From Aliihoeflea sp023389195 (GTDB lineage Bacteria > Pseudomonadota > Alphaproteobacteria > Rhizobiales > Rhizobiaceae): a stretch of 64,000 nucleotides of DNA. Below are positions 33,673-42,372 of the stretch, in pieces. Position 1 is the stretch's first letter; the number at the start of each line of letters is the position of its first letter. A model generated the notes under the pieces. It was not told where the DNA came from. It worked only from the letters and a program-made list of their open reading frames with translations, and did not search any database. The position numbers were made by a program, and so were the translations under genes. The stretch lies in the NCBI GenBank assembly GCA_023389195.1, contig JAEWET010000003.1, positions 1 to 64,000 of the forward strand. The letters run 5' to 3'.

Positions 33673-34778
33673 CAGTCGATCCTTACATATTCGCAGCAGA
33701 TATCGCCGCCGAACACATCGCGGCGGACGAGACGGAAGCCCGGCGGAACCCCGGCCGGGTCGATCGGGGATGCGACGCCGCCCTCGCCGATCGGCGTCGG
33801 GCCCACGAAGAGCACCACGCGGTCGACCAAGCCTTCGGCGAGAACCTGGCGCGCGGTCTCCGCGCCCCCTTCGACGAGGAGTGTCAGGACGCCGCGCGCT
33901 GCCAGGTCCTCGAGAAATTCCGGCAGGGCGATGCGGCCTTCGTGCTCGTCGCAGGCGATGAAGCCGACGCCGAGTTCTTCAAGCGTGGCACGACGGCCGG
34001 CATCGGCGTCGATCGCGGTTGCCAGCAGAACAGGCGTCTCGCGTGCGCTCGATGCAAGTTTCGATGTCGGCGAAAGTCGCGCGTCGCGGTCGAGGACGAT
34101 GCGGATCGGCGAGCGCTTTTCCAGCCCCGGCAGGCGGCAGGTGAGTTCGGGGTCGTCGGCCAGAGCCGTGCCTATACCCACGAGGATCGCGTCGCTTTCG
34201 GCGCGCAGGCGATGCACCTGCCGGCGCGCGATTGGCCCGGTGATGGCAACCTGCCCCTCGCCCATGCGACCGATCATGCCATCGGAGGAAACCGCAAGTT
34301 TAAGAGTCACTTCCGGACGTTTGCTCAAAGATCGAGTCAGGTAGCCTTTCAGTAGGTCGGCTGCCTCATTGGAGCGGATCTGGGGCGTCACGTCGATCCC
34401 GCCGGCTTCGAGGATTGCATATCCCTTGCCGGAGACGCGCGGATCGGGATCGGCGGCCGCGCCGACGACCCGGGCAATGCCGGCACGGACAAGTGCCTCG
34501 GCGCAGGGTGGCGTTCGGCCGTGATGCGCACAGGGCTCCAGCGTGACATAGGCCGTCGCGCCGCGCGCCCGGTCCCCCGCCTCCGCGAGCGCCTCCGTCT
34601 CGGCATGCGGCCTGCCGCCGACCGCGGTGATGCCCCGCCCGACGATCCGGGGGCCGTCGCCGTCATCGCGGACGATCAGCGTTCCGACGGATGGGTTGGT
34701 CGACGTTAGCCCCAGATTGCGGCGCGACAGACGGATGGCGGCTGCCATGTACCGGCGATCGGTCTCGCCGACGCTCAT
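33672..34778 (-). CDS. ribD: Bifunctional riboflavin deaminase/reductase RibD
   Basis: A 368-residue two-domain enzyme. The N-terminal deaminase (about 8-140) has the zinc site H58-A-E60, Cys83 in LEPCAHHGRTPPC and Cys92. The C-terminal reductase (about 155-368) includes VTLKLAVSSDGMIG, ILVGIGTALADDPELTCR and LLVEGGAETA. It catalyses two consecutive steps of riboflavin synthesis in the cytoplasm. It overlaps nrdR upstream as ATGA and ribE downstream by one base. Confidence 0.96.
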   Translation of the reverse strand: MSVGETDRRYMAAAIRLSRRNLGLTSTNPSVGTLIVRDDGDGPRIVGRGITAVGGRPHAETEALAEAGDRARGATAYVTLEPCAHHGRTPPCAEALVRAGIARVVGAAADPDPRVSGKGYAILEAGGIDVTPQIRSNEAADLLKGYLTRSLSKRPEVTLKLAVSSDGMIGRMGEGQVAITGPIARRQVHRLRAESDAILVGIGTALADDPELTCRLPGLEKRSPIRIVLDRDARLSPTSKLASSARETPVLLATAIDADAGRRATLEELGVGFIACDEHEGRIALPEFLEDLAARGVLTLLVEGGAETARQVLAEGLVDRVVLFVGPTPIGEGGVASPIDPAGVPPGFRLVRRDVFGGDICCEYVRID

Positions 34779-35245
34779 TCGCGCGCGGCGTCCTCGTCGC
34801 TCTTCAGTTCACCGAGCAGATCGTGAAAATCGCGCGCCTCGCGAAAGTTCTTGTAGACGGACGCAAAGCGCACATAGGCGACATCGTCGATGGATTTGAG
34901 CGCATCCATGACGAGCCGGCCGATTTCGTCGGACGGGATTTCCGTTTCGCCCGAGCTTTCGAGCTGGCGCACGATGCCCGTCACGGCACGCTCGATCCGC
35001 TCCGGCTCCACATTGCGCTTGCGCAGCGCGATTTCGACGGAGCGCATCAGCTTGTCGCGGTCGAATGCAACCTTGCGGCCCGACCGTTTGACCACCACGA
35101 GATCGCGTAGTTGCACACGCTCGAAAGTGGTGAAGCGCCCGCCGCAGACCGGGCAGACGCGCCGGCGGCGGATGGCCTGCCCGTCTTCGGCAGGTCGGGA
35201 ATCCTTCACCTGGGTGTCTTCAGACTGGCAATAGGGGCAGCGCAT
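34775..35245 (-). CDS. nrdR: Transcriptional repressor NrdR
   Basis: A 156-residue zinc-ribbon plus ATP-cone repressor of ribonucleotide reductase genes. The zinc ligands are Cys3, Cys6, Cys31 and Cys34. The ATP-cone starts near VVKRSGRKVAFDRDKLMRSV (about 52-71). It sits between glyA (36 bp upstream) and ribD (4-bp overlap), the usual alphaproteobacterial order. No NrdR-box was sought in detail and no nrd gene is in the window. Confidence 0.97.
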   Translation of the reverse strand: MRCPYCQSEDTQVKDSRPAEDGQAIRRRRVCPVCGGRFTTFERVQLRDLVVVKRSGRKVAFDRDKLMRSVEIALRKRNVEPERIERAVTGIVRQLESSGETEIPSDEIGRLVMDALKSIDDVAYVRFASVYKNFREARDFHDLLGELKSDEDAARE

Positions 35246-35281
35246 GCGTCTCTTTCAAAAAATGGTGTGCTGCCCCAGCGT

Positions 35282-36595
35282 TTAGCCCAGATATGGATAG
35301 ATCGGGAAGCGCTCGGTCAGCGCGACGACCTTTTTCTTCACCTCGGCTTCGACAGCGGCATTGCCTTCGTCCGAATTCGCGGCCTTCAGCCCGTCCATCA
35401 CTTCCGCGATCAGCTTGCCGATCTCGCCGAATTCGGCGACGCCGAAGCCGCGCGTGGTGCCGGCCGGGGTGCCGAGGCGGATGCCGGAGGTGACGAAGGG
35501 CTTTTCCGGGTCGAACGGGATACCGTTCTTGTTGCAGGTGATGTTGGCGCGGCCGAGTGCGGCTTCCGCGCGCTTGCCGGTCGCGTTTTTCGGACGCAGA
35601 TCGACCAGCATCGAATGGTTGTCTGTGCCGCCCGAGACGATGTCGAGCCCGGTTTCCTTCAGGCTCGCGGCGAGCGCCTTGGCATTCGCGACGACATCCT
35701 TGGCGTAGGTCTTGAATTCGGGCTGCAGCGCCTCGCCGAAGGCGACGGCCTTGGCCGCGATGACGTGCATCAGCGGGCCACCCTGGAGACCGGGGAAGAC
35801 GGCCGAGTTCATCTTCTTGGCGATCGCCTCGTCGTTCGACAGGATCATGCCACCACGCGGGCCGCGCAGCGACTTGTGGGTCGTCGTCGTCACGACATGG
35901 GCATGCGGCAGCGGCGACGGATGCACGCCGCCGGCGACGAGGCCGGCGATATGCGCCATGTCGACCATCAGGTAGGCACCGACGGCGTCGGCGATCTCGC
36001 GGAAGCGCTTCCAGTCCCAGATGCGCGAATAGGCGGTGCCGCCGGCGACGATCAGCTTCGGCTTGGCTTCACGCGCAAGACGTTCGACTTCGTCCATGTC
36101 GATCAAATGATCGTCTTCGCGCACGCCATAGGAGACGACGTTGAACCACTTGCCCGACATGTTGACCGGCGAGCCATGGGTCAGGTGACCGCCCGAGTTC
36201 AGGTCGAGGCCCATGAAGGTGTCGCCCGGCTGGAGCAGCGCGAGAAACACGGCCTGGTTCATCTGCGAGCCGGAATTGGGCTGCACGTTGGCGAAATTGC
36301 AGTCGAACAGCTTCTTGGCGCGCTCGATCGCAAGTTCCTCGGCGATGTCGACGAACTGGCAGCCGCCATAGTAGCGCTTGCCCGGATAGCCTTCGGCGTA
36401 CTTGTTCGTCATGATCGAGCCCTGCGCTTCCAGAACGGCGCGGCTGACGATGTTTTCCGAGGCGATCAGCTCGATTTCGTGACGCTGGCGCCCGAGTTCC
36501 CTTTCGATCGCGCCGAAGATTTCGGGATCGCGGTCGGCAAGGGACTGGGTGAAGAAAGCATTCGGCTGGGCGGAAGCGGCAGTCGCGGTGGCCAT
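35282..36595 (-). CDS. glyA: Serine hydroxymethyltransferase
   Basis: A 437-residue PLP enzyme that interconverts serine and glycine, loading tetrahydrofolate with a one-carbon unit. The PLP lysine is K241 in VVTTTTHKSLRGPRGG. IELIASENIVS (41-51) and the EGYPGKRYYGG loop (68-78) are typical. ATG 36595 has AGAAGG about 11 bases upstream. It is the first gene of the long overlapping transcript through nrdR and the riboflavin genes to the MFS gene. Confidence 0.98.
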   Translation of the reverse strand: MATATAASAQPNAFFTQSLADRDPEIFGAIERELGRQRHEIELIASENIVSRAVLEAQGSIMTNKYAEGYPGKRYYGGCQFVDIAEELAIERAKKLFDCNFANVQPNSGSQMNQAVFLALLQPGDTFMGLDLNSGGHLTHGSPVNMSGKWFNVVSYGVREDDHLIDMDEVERLAREAKPKLIVAGGTAYSRIWDWKRFREIADAVGAYLMVDMAHIAGLVAGGVHPSPLPHAHVVTTTTHKSLRGPRGGMILSNDEAIAKKMNSAVFPGLQGGPLMHVIAAKAVAFGEALQPEFKTYAKDVVANAKALAASLKETGLDIVSGGTDNHSMLVDLRPKNATGKRAEAALGRANITCNKNGIPFDPEKPFVTSGIRLGTPAGTTRGFGVAEFGEIGKLIAEVMDGLKAANSDEGNAAVEAEVKKKVVALTERFPIYPYLG

Positions 36596-36735
36596 GGCAG
36601 ATCGACCCTTCTGGCGTGTGGCGGTAATCCGTGGAGCGGCGCGAATATCACACTATCGCCTGCGCGGCCATGTGCGGTTTGCGCAATTTACGGTTCCTGT
36701 CGCGACTGGATCAATGCGGCAAATGCGCGAAACGA

Positions 36736-36761
36736 AAAGGCCGCCCCGAGAGACGGCCTTT
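36736..36761 (-). terminator. Terminator-like hairpin downstream of ldtP
   Basis: AAAGGCCG (36736-36743) pairs with CGGCCTTT (36754-36761) around a 10-base loop. On the minus strand, reading out of ldtP, the stem is followed by TTTTCGTTT. It would end the ldtP transcript before the glyA promoter region. Confidence 0.75.
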
Positions 36762-36784
36762 CGCATGGAGGCGTGCGAACGCGA

Positions 36785-38032
36785 TCAGGTCGCGGTCGAA
36801 ATCTGCAATTCCGACGAACCGTCGAGCGCATAGATATCGTCGCGGAACTGGACGACGCCGTCGCTCGTCGACCAGGCCGACACATAGCTGAAGTGGACGG
36901 GCACCGGATTGGTGACGGCCACGGCCACGTCGGCATCGTTGATGATCGTCTGCTCGAAGCGGTTGCGATCCCAGCCCGGCGTCTCGCGCAAGATCCAGGT
37001 AACGAGATCGCGCACATTCTGGACGCGCACGCAGCCGGAAGAGTGGAACCGTTCCTGATTGGCGAACAGGCTCTGCTGCGGCGTGTCGTGCATGTAGACG
37101 GCATGCGGGTTGTGGAAGTCGATCTTGACGGAAGCCATGGCGTTGATGCGGCCCGGGTCCTGCCGGAAACGCAGCTTCGCAGCCTCTTCCGTCTGCCAGT
37201 TGATGGTCAGCGGATCGACCTCGCCATTGGGGCCGAGAATGCGGATGCCGTTTTCGGTCAGGTAGTTCGGGTTCTGGCGCATCAGCGGAATGATGTCGCG
37301 GCGAACGATCGACTCCGGCGCATTCCAGTACGGATTGACGATGATCTGGTGAATGTTCGAATCGAGAATGGGCGTCTGGCGATCGATCTTGCCGACGACC
37401 GCGACGTGACGGCTCACGACACGGCCATTTTCGACTGCCTCGATCTCGGCGGCCGGGATGTTGACCATCACGTAGCGGTTGGCCGTCGTTCCGACCTTCT
37501 CGCCGAGGCGGCCGAGATTTCGCTCGAGCTGGCCAAGGCGCACCTGTGCCGACGCGTTGAGCGAGCGGTAGGTATAAGGACCGGTGACGCCGTCGGCCGG
37601 AATGCCGTGGCGGTTCTGGAAGCGCTTCAAGGCCGCATCGACATAGGAATCGAAAGACGGCGACATCCCTGCCCGCTCGGACAGATCGCCTGAGATCATC
37701 AGGCGCTGGCGCAGCACGTCCACATCCGGATCGACGACACCGAGCTGCAGCTTCTTCTGGTCGGGAACCATCGGCCAGCCGCCGCGGGCGGCAATGTCCT
37801 GATAACGGACGATCGCGTCCTGCAGGTAGACGAGCGTGTCGGGGCTGAAGATCGGGCGGGTGGTCGCAACCTGCCCGCCATCGGAAACCTGCGCGTCGAA
37901 CTGGTCGCCCCAGCCACGGCGGTTCGAATTCAGGATCGAATCGATCACGTTCTGCGCATGGGCGCTTTGCGACACGGCGGCGGCCGCAAGGGCGGACGCA
38001 CCGGTGAGAAAGGTTCTGCGGCTGGTTTTCAT
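36785..38032 (-). CDS. ldtP: L,D-transpeptidase with peptidoglycan-binding domain (LdtP-like)
   Basis: A 415-residue exported cell-wall enzyme. The N-terminus has a twin-arginine type signal (SRRTFLTGAS, then SAHAQ cleavage). A peptidoglycan-binding domain lies near 130-160 (SYVDAALKRFQNRHGIPADG). The YkuD catalytic domain has HDTPQQ and HSSGCVRVQ with catalytic Cys334. It cross-links or modifies peptidoglycan in the periplasm. In Liberibacter and Sinorhizobium a homolog is controlled by LdtR, whose gene lies 303 bp upstream here on the same strand. ATG 38032 is preferred over a start 13 codons upstream. Confidence 0.92.
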   Translation of the reverse strand: MKTSRRTFLTGASALAAAAVSQSAHAQNVIDSILNSNRRGWGDQFDAQVSDGGQVATTRPIFSPDTLVYLQDAIVRYQDIAARGGWPMVPDQKKLQLGVVDPDVDVLRQRLMISGDLSERAGMSPSFDSYVDAALKRFQNRHGIPADGVTGPYTYRSLNASAQVRLGQLERNLGRLGEKVGTTANRYVMVNIPAAEIEAVENGRVVSRHVAVVGKIDRQTPILDSNIHQIIVNPYWNAPESIVRRDIIPLMRQNPNYLTENGIRILGPNGEVDPLTINWQTEEAAKLRFRQDPGRINAMASVKIDFHNPHAVYMHDTPQQSLFANQERFHSSGCVRVQNVRDLVTWILRETPGWDRNRFEQTIINDADVAVAVTNPVPVHFSYVSAWSTSDGVVQFRDDIYALDGSSELQISTAT

Positions 38033-38335
38033 CTTCTGTCCCGACGCTTCAAGATATGACGGCGCAAGCACGCGCGGTGCGAAGGGTCGAGACTAGTGGG
38101 TTAACCTTAACGAAACGCCACCATCCCCGACCCGTGGATTCGGTCGAAATACCGGATGGCGTCCGGTCACATTCCAATATGGCGGCTTCGTGACCGTCGG
38201 GAAGCTTCGACGGAGGTGTTGCAGTTCGACGACACCTGCGTGGAGCCGTCCTAGCCCCGCCGCGGATCGGACACCACCTCGAAGGGTGCGTCCGATGCGC
38301 CGGCGTCGGCGATAGTCGAGAGGCGTCGCCTCGCC
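38033..38335. promoter_or_regulatory. Long intergenic region upstream of ldtP
   Basis: This 303-bp stretch holds no convincing gene. It begins with TTAACCTTAACGA at 38101-38113, about 69 bp before the ldtP start, the same 13 bases found in the polysaccharide divergent promoter at 17355. It is the natural place for LdtR control of ldtP. No clear sigma-70 hexamers were identified. Confidence 0.4.
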
Positions 38336-38851
38336 TTACATGCGGTAGGCGATGGTGTCGTTCCAGAAACGGTCGAGGCGCTGGAGAGCCTTGTTCATCT
38401 GCTGGAATTCGTCCTGGCCGATACCGCCGACCTTCTCGATCGAGCCGATATGGCGATCATAGAGCGCGCCGACCAGATCGGCGATCTCGCGGCCCTTCGG
38501 CGTCAGGCTGACGCGGACCGAACGACGGTCGATGCGCGAGCGCTGGTGGTTGATGAAGTCGAGATCGACGAGCTTCTTCAGATTGTAGGAGACGTTCGAG
38601 CCCAGATAGTAGCCGCGCGAGCGCAATTCGCCGGCAGTCAGTTCCGAAGAACCGATGTTGAAGAGCAGCAGCGCCTGGATGGCATTGATGTCGCTGCGGC
38701 CGTTGCGGTCGAACTCGTCCTTGATGACATCAAGAAGACGGCGGTGCAGCCGCTCGACGAGCTGAAGAGATTCGAGGTAGAGCGAGCGAATGGAATCGCC
38801 GCGGTCTTCGTTCATCTGGACGTTCTTCGACGTCGTACGCGAATTGATCAT
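38336..38851 (-). CDS. ldtR: MarR-family regulator LdtR
   Basis: A 171-residue winged-helix regulator. The DNA-binding domain covers about 45-125 (INAIQALLLFNIGSSELTAGEL, GYYLGSNVSYNLKKLVDLDFI, and the wing DRRSVRVSLTPKG). The sequence matches LdtR of Rhizobiales, which activates an L,D-transpeptidase gene and osmotic tolerance in Liberibacter. Its gene lies upstream of ldtP on the same strand. TTAACGA, half of the 13-base motif, occurs on the minus strand just before its start, which could reflect autoregulation. Confidence 0.88.
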   Translation of the reverse strand: MINSRTTSKNVQMNEDRGDSIRSLYLESLQLVERLHRRLLDVIKDEFDRNGRSDINAIQALLLFNIGSSELTAGELRSRGYYLGSNVSYNLKKLVDLDFINHQRSRIDRRSVRVSLTPKGREIADLVGALYDRHIGSIEKVGGIGQDEFQQMNKALQRLDRFWNDTIAYRM

Positions 38852-38938
38852 GGTCGTGCCTCTCGTTAAACGCCGGTGACTTTGTTTTTGATCTCACCTT
38901 GGGCACGACCCTAACCAATGCATCTAAAATTCGACTTA

Positions 38939-38998
38939 AACCGCAGGCTTAACATGAGCTTACCGGGAACTCCCGGATTTCAGGGTTAAGCTGCGGTT
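38939..38998. repeat. Nested inverted repeat between the DUF6163 gene and ldtR
   Basis: AACCGCAGGCTTAAC (38939-38953) pairs with GTTAAGCTGCGGTT (38985-38998) with one bulged base. Between them CCGGG (38963-38967) pairs with CCCGG (38972-38976). It lies 12 bp after the DUF6163 stop and 87 bp before the ldtR start, so it may terminate the former, regulate the latter, or both. Confidence 0.6.
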
Positions 38999-39010
38999 AG
39001 ACCGAAAGGT

Positions 39011-39430
39011 TCATTTTTCCTCTCTGCGGCGCTTTGCCCAGCGATGCAGCCGGAAACCGGCATAAACCACTACCGTCAGCGCATGGACGATGAGCACGAG
39101 ATCGCGGCGGCCGTAGAGTTCGGGAAAGCCGGCATACATGACCGTCTCGGACACAGCGCATACGAACCAGATCACCGGCCCCCACGATGCCAGCATCCAA
39201 AGCCCGCTGGCGGCGAAGGGATAGAGCACCGCCAGACAGACGGCCGCGACCTGCCAGTGGACCGGCATCAGGTCGAAACGCCAGGTCAGCCCGTCATAAA
39301 AGCCGAGAAGCCTGATCCAGTAGAGAAGGCCGAGCCCGGCGCAAAGCGCAGCAACCGCGCGCAGGAACGTCTCGAACATCGTTTCGGAGGCCGACAGGCG
39401 CGGCAGGGCCGAATGAATGGACTGGATCAC
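39011..39430 (-). CDS. DUF6163-type four-helix membrane protein
   Basis: A protein of about 120-140 residues with four hydrophobic segments (from TFLRAVAALCAGLGLLYWI to VLIVHALTVVVYAGF), then a basic tail HRWAKRRREEK. Pattern and position upstream of ldtR fit the DUF6163 family of Rhizobiales; function is unknown. The start is uncertain: GTG 39430 is listed, ATG 39379 (MFETFLRA) is a good alternative, and ATG 39502 would overlap the hemB leader. It is divergent from hemB. Confidence 0.65.
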   Translation of the reverse strand: MIQSIHSALPRLSASETMFETFLRAVAALCAGLGLLYWIRLLGFYDGLTWRFDLMPVHWQVAAVCLAVLYPFAASGLWMLASWGPVIWFVCAVSETVMYAGFPELYGRRDLVLIVHALTVVVYAGFRLHRWAKRRREEK

Positions 39431-39526
39431 GGATCGGCGACCTTCAGATGTTGAAACCGGCTGGGTGAGACGGGTTGGACCCGCATTCGGCCCATGATAC
39501 ATCCCGCGCTATCAGGAGACGCCATC

Positions 39527-40558
39527 ATGAACAAGATCACCCGCCCTGTTGCCACCACCTTGCGCACGGTCGACGAAATCACCGGCGGCCGGCGTCTGCG
39601 GCGGATGCGCAAGGCGGACTGGTCGCGGCGCATGGTGCAGGAAACGCGCCTGACGGTCGACGACCTGATCTGGCCGATCTTCGTGGTCGATGGCGAAAAG
39701 CGCCGCGATCCCCTCCCCTCGATGCCCGGCATCGAACGCTATTCGGTCGACGTCGCCGTCGAGGAGGCCAGGCGTGCCGCGCAGCTCGGCATTCCCGCGC
39801 TCGCCATATTCCCCAATGTCGACATCGCGCTTCGCGACCAGACCGGCTCGCACATTCTCGACCCGGACAATCTGATCAACCGCGTCACCCGCGCGATCAA
39901 GCAGGCGGTGCCCGAGATCGGAATCATCACGGACGCCGCGCTCGACCCGTTCACCAGTCACGGCCATGACGGCATCCTGCGCGACGGCGTCATCGTCAAT
40001 GACGAGACCGTGGCGCAGGTCGCCGCCGCATCCGTGCTGCAGGCAGCGGCAGGCGCCGACATCGTCGCGCCGTCGGACATGATGGACGGGCGGATCGGCG
40101 CGGTGCGCGATGCGCTCGATGCGGCCGGCTACCAGGATGTCGCGATCATGTCCTATGCGACCAAATTCTCGTCGGCCTTCTACGGCCCTTATCGCGAGGC
40201 GATCGGCACGAGCGGGCTTCTGAAGGGCGACAAGAAGACCTACTACCTCGACCCGGCGAACGCCGCCGAGGCGATCCGCGAGACCGAACAGGACGTGATC
40301 GAGGGCGCGGACATGATCATGGTCAAGCCCGGCATGCCCTATCTCGACATCATCCGGCAGTTGAAAGACGAGTTCGCGCTGCCGACCTTCGCCTATCAGG
40401 TGTCAGGCGAATATTCGATGATCGAGGCGGCCGCAGCCAATGGCTGGATCGACGGAGAGCGCGCCATGATGGAGAGCCTGCTCTCGTTCAAACGCGCGGG
40501 CTGCGACGGCATCCTGACCTATTTCGCGCCGCGCGTGGCGCAGATCCTCAAGGGCTGA
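39527..40558 (+). CDS. hemB: Delta-aminolevulinic acid dehydratase (porphobilinogen synthase)
   Basis: A 343-residue enzyme that joins two aminolevulinate molecules to porphobilinogen in tetrapyrrole synthesis. The two catalytic lysines are K213 (SYATKFSSAFYGPY) and K267 (MIMVKPGMPY). In place of the three zinc cysteines it has AALDPFTSHGHDG (137-149), the aspartate-rich version of metal-activated, magnesium-type enzymes known from Bradyrhizobium and plants. AGGAG lies 8 bases before ATG 39527. It abuts the convergent diguanylate cyclase gene. Confidence 0.97.
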   Translation: MNKITRPVATTLRTVDEITGGRRLRRMRKADWSRRMVQETRLTVDDLIWPIFVVDGEKRRDPLPSMPGIERYSVDVAVEEARRAAQLGIPALAIFPNVDIALRDQTGSHILDPDNLINRVTRAIKQAVPEIGIITDAALDPFTSHGHDGILRDGVIVNDETVAQVAAASVLQAAAGADIVAPSDMMDGRIGAVRDALDAAGYQDVAIMSYATKFSSAFYGPYREAIGTSGLLKGDKKTYYLDPANAAEAIRETEQDVIEGADMIMVKPGMPYLDIIRQLKDEFALPTFAYQVSGEYSMIEAAAANGWIDGERAMMESLLSFKRAGCDGILTYFAPRVAQILKG

Positions 40559-41665
40559 TCAGGCCGCGCGGCGCAGTTCGACGCGATTGCGGCCATTGTT
40601 CTTGGCGTCGTAGAGCGCATCGTCCGCCGCCTTGAAGACGGTCGGGAAGACCACGCCGGCCTTGTCCGCGCCGCTGACGCCGATGCTGACCGTGACCTCG
40701 AGATCGGTTCCTTCCACTGCGAGCGACTGACCGGCGACGCTCTGGCGGATACGCTCGGCGACGCGTTCGGCCACACGAAGCGACGTCGCGGGCATCAGCA
40801 CCGCGATCTCCTCGCCGCCATAGCGCGCAACGATGTCGGTCTGTCTGGTCTCGGCCTTGACGATGGCCGCGATCGAGGCGAGCACGCGGTCGCCTGCGAG
40901 ATGTCCGAAACGATCATTGATCGACTTGAACCGATCGACATCGACGAGCAGCATCGCGAAAGGCGATCCCTTGGCGCGTGCGCTTTCGCTGATCCGGTAG
41001 GCCAGGCGGTCGAAGGTGCGTCGGTTGGCGAGCGCGGTCAGGGCGTCGGTGCTGGCTTCGGTCTGCAGCTCCTCCTCACGCCGGAAGTGCCGGTCCTCGC
41101 GTGCCAGGAACGCGCCGAGCAGGAGGATGCCGAGGACGGCATTGGTGACGAGGGGGATTGCGGCCGTCTGCACCACCGAAACGGCGGTCTGCCGAGGCAG
41201 TAATGCAAGGCAGGCAAGGACCGAGCAGATCGCGAGCGACAGGACCAGCAACTGCTCGGCATTGGGCGTGCGGCCCTTCCAGATGCGATGGAACACGTAG
41301 CCGATGCTCGACGCCATCGCGATCGCCGCCAGTCCCGTCACGGCGCCCGCGCCGCCCTGGATCATCCGGAAGATGCCCATGATGCAGGCCGCTATGATGG
41401 TCGCGACCAGTCCGCCGAAGGGCGCGGCCAAGGCTGCCATCACCGTGCGCGAGTCGAGTTGAACGCCCTCCGGCGTGCGGATCGGGTCCGCCATCGACAG
41501 GACGCCGGCAAGTCCGAACAGAAGCCCGATCATCACGCTGCGGCCGCCGAACTTCGGAGCGTGACGCAGGAGCGTCGAATAGGCCATCACCACCAGTGCC
41601 ATCAGGCCGGCATTGTGCAGAAGGCTGAGAAAGATTTCGCTCGGGGCGTAAGACACTGGGCACAT
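40559..41665 (-). CDS. Membrane diguanylate cyclase (5TMR-LYT plus GGDEF)
   Basis: A 368-residue c-di-GMP synthase candidate. The N-terminal half has five or six hydrophobic helices in a 5TMR-LYT arrangement. The GGDEF domain starts near 205 (STDALTALANRRTFD). Its active-site motif is GGEEI at 283-287, with the key glutamates kept and isoleucine replacing the usual final phenylalanine. The inhibitory site RxxD is present at R274-D277, five residues upstream. It is likely active with product feedback. The signal is unknown. c-di-GMP could feed the polysaccharide locus, but that is only a possibility. Confidence 0.92.
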   Translation of the reverse strand: MCPVSYAPSEIFLSLLHNAGLMALVVMAYSTLLRHAPKFGGRSVMIGLLFGLAGVLSMADPIRTPEGVQLDSRTVMAALAAPFGGLVATIIAACIMGIFRMIQGGAGAVTGLAAIAMASSIGYVFHRIWKGRTPNAEQLLVLSLAICSVLACLALLPRQTAVSVVQTAAIPLVTNAVLGILLLGAFLAREDRHFRREEELQTEASTDALTALANRRTFDRLAYRISESARAKGSPFAMLLVDVDRFKSINDRFGHLAGDRVLASIAAIVKAETRQTDIVARYGGEEIAVLMPATSLRVAERVAERIRQSVAGQSLAVEGTDLEVTVSIGVSGADKAGVVFPTVFKAADDALYDAKNNGRNRVELRRAA

Positions 41666-41798
41666 TCTCCTGCAACCACGCCTAGCAATGGCAGCTTTCC
41701 GTTTTTTCGATCAGATCGATAAAATTTGAATGAATCGCCCGGCTTGCGATCACGGTTGCGCGATCCCATCTTGATCACGGCAGCAAAGGAACGATCCC

Positions 41799-42284
41799 AT
41801 GAACACGACCTCATCGTCCGACCGCATCCATGACGGCGAAATTCTCAACGATCGCCTCGACGATGCACGCGTCTATGACGGCGTGCGCACGCGGCGCATC
41901 CTGGCTTTCTGCATCGACTATCTGATCGTCGGTCTCCTGATGATCGTTCCCGCCATCGTCATCGGCCTGCTCGGGGTGCTGACGCTCGGACTCGGCTGGA
42001 TGCTCTACGGCATCCTCTTTCCCGTCGTCGCGCTCGGCTATATCTGGTGGACGCTCGGCGGAGCCTCGCAGGCGACCGTGGGCATGAACATGATGAACAT
42101 CCGTCTCGAACGGCTGGATGGCGGACGCATCGACGGACCGCTTGCTGTGCTTCATTCGGTGCTGTTCTGGGCGGGCAACGTCATCCTGACGCCGTTCATC
42201 CTGCTGGCCACGCTGTTCCTCGACCGCAAGCGGGCCGTTCACGACCTGCTGCTCGGCACCGTGGTCACGCGCACCGACCGTTAA
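41799..42284 (+). CDS. RDD family membrane protein
   Basis: A 161-residue protein with three predicted helices. The RDD pattern is visible as VRTRRILAFCIDYLIVGLL (Arg-Arg and Asp in the first helix) and FLDRKRAVHDLLLGTVV at the end. Some RDD proteins act in ion transport, but most are uncharacterised. It is co-directional with bpt, 88 bp upstream of its start, a common alphaproteobacterial pairing. Confidence 0.88.
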   Translation: MNTTSSSDRIHDGEILNDRLDDARVYDGVRTRRILAFCIDYLIVGLLMIVPAIVIGLLGVLTLGLGWMLYGILFPVVALGYIWWTLGGASQATVGMNMMNIRLERLDGGRIDGPLAVLHSVLFWAGNVILTPFILLATLFLDRKRAVHDLLLGTVVTRTDR

Positions 42285-42372
42285 GCGGAACTTGATGTCG
42301 CGCGGCTTGCCAACCGACGCGACTGGGGATTTCATATCCCGATCGCGGCAATCCATTCCGACTCGACGGTCA

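Noticed and set aside
33673..35281. FMN riboswitch for the riboflavin genes
   Set aside because: There is no leader room before ribD, ribE or the small genes, which overlap their neighbours, and the 79-bp gap before ribH lacks the RFN core.
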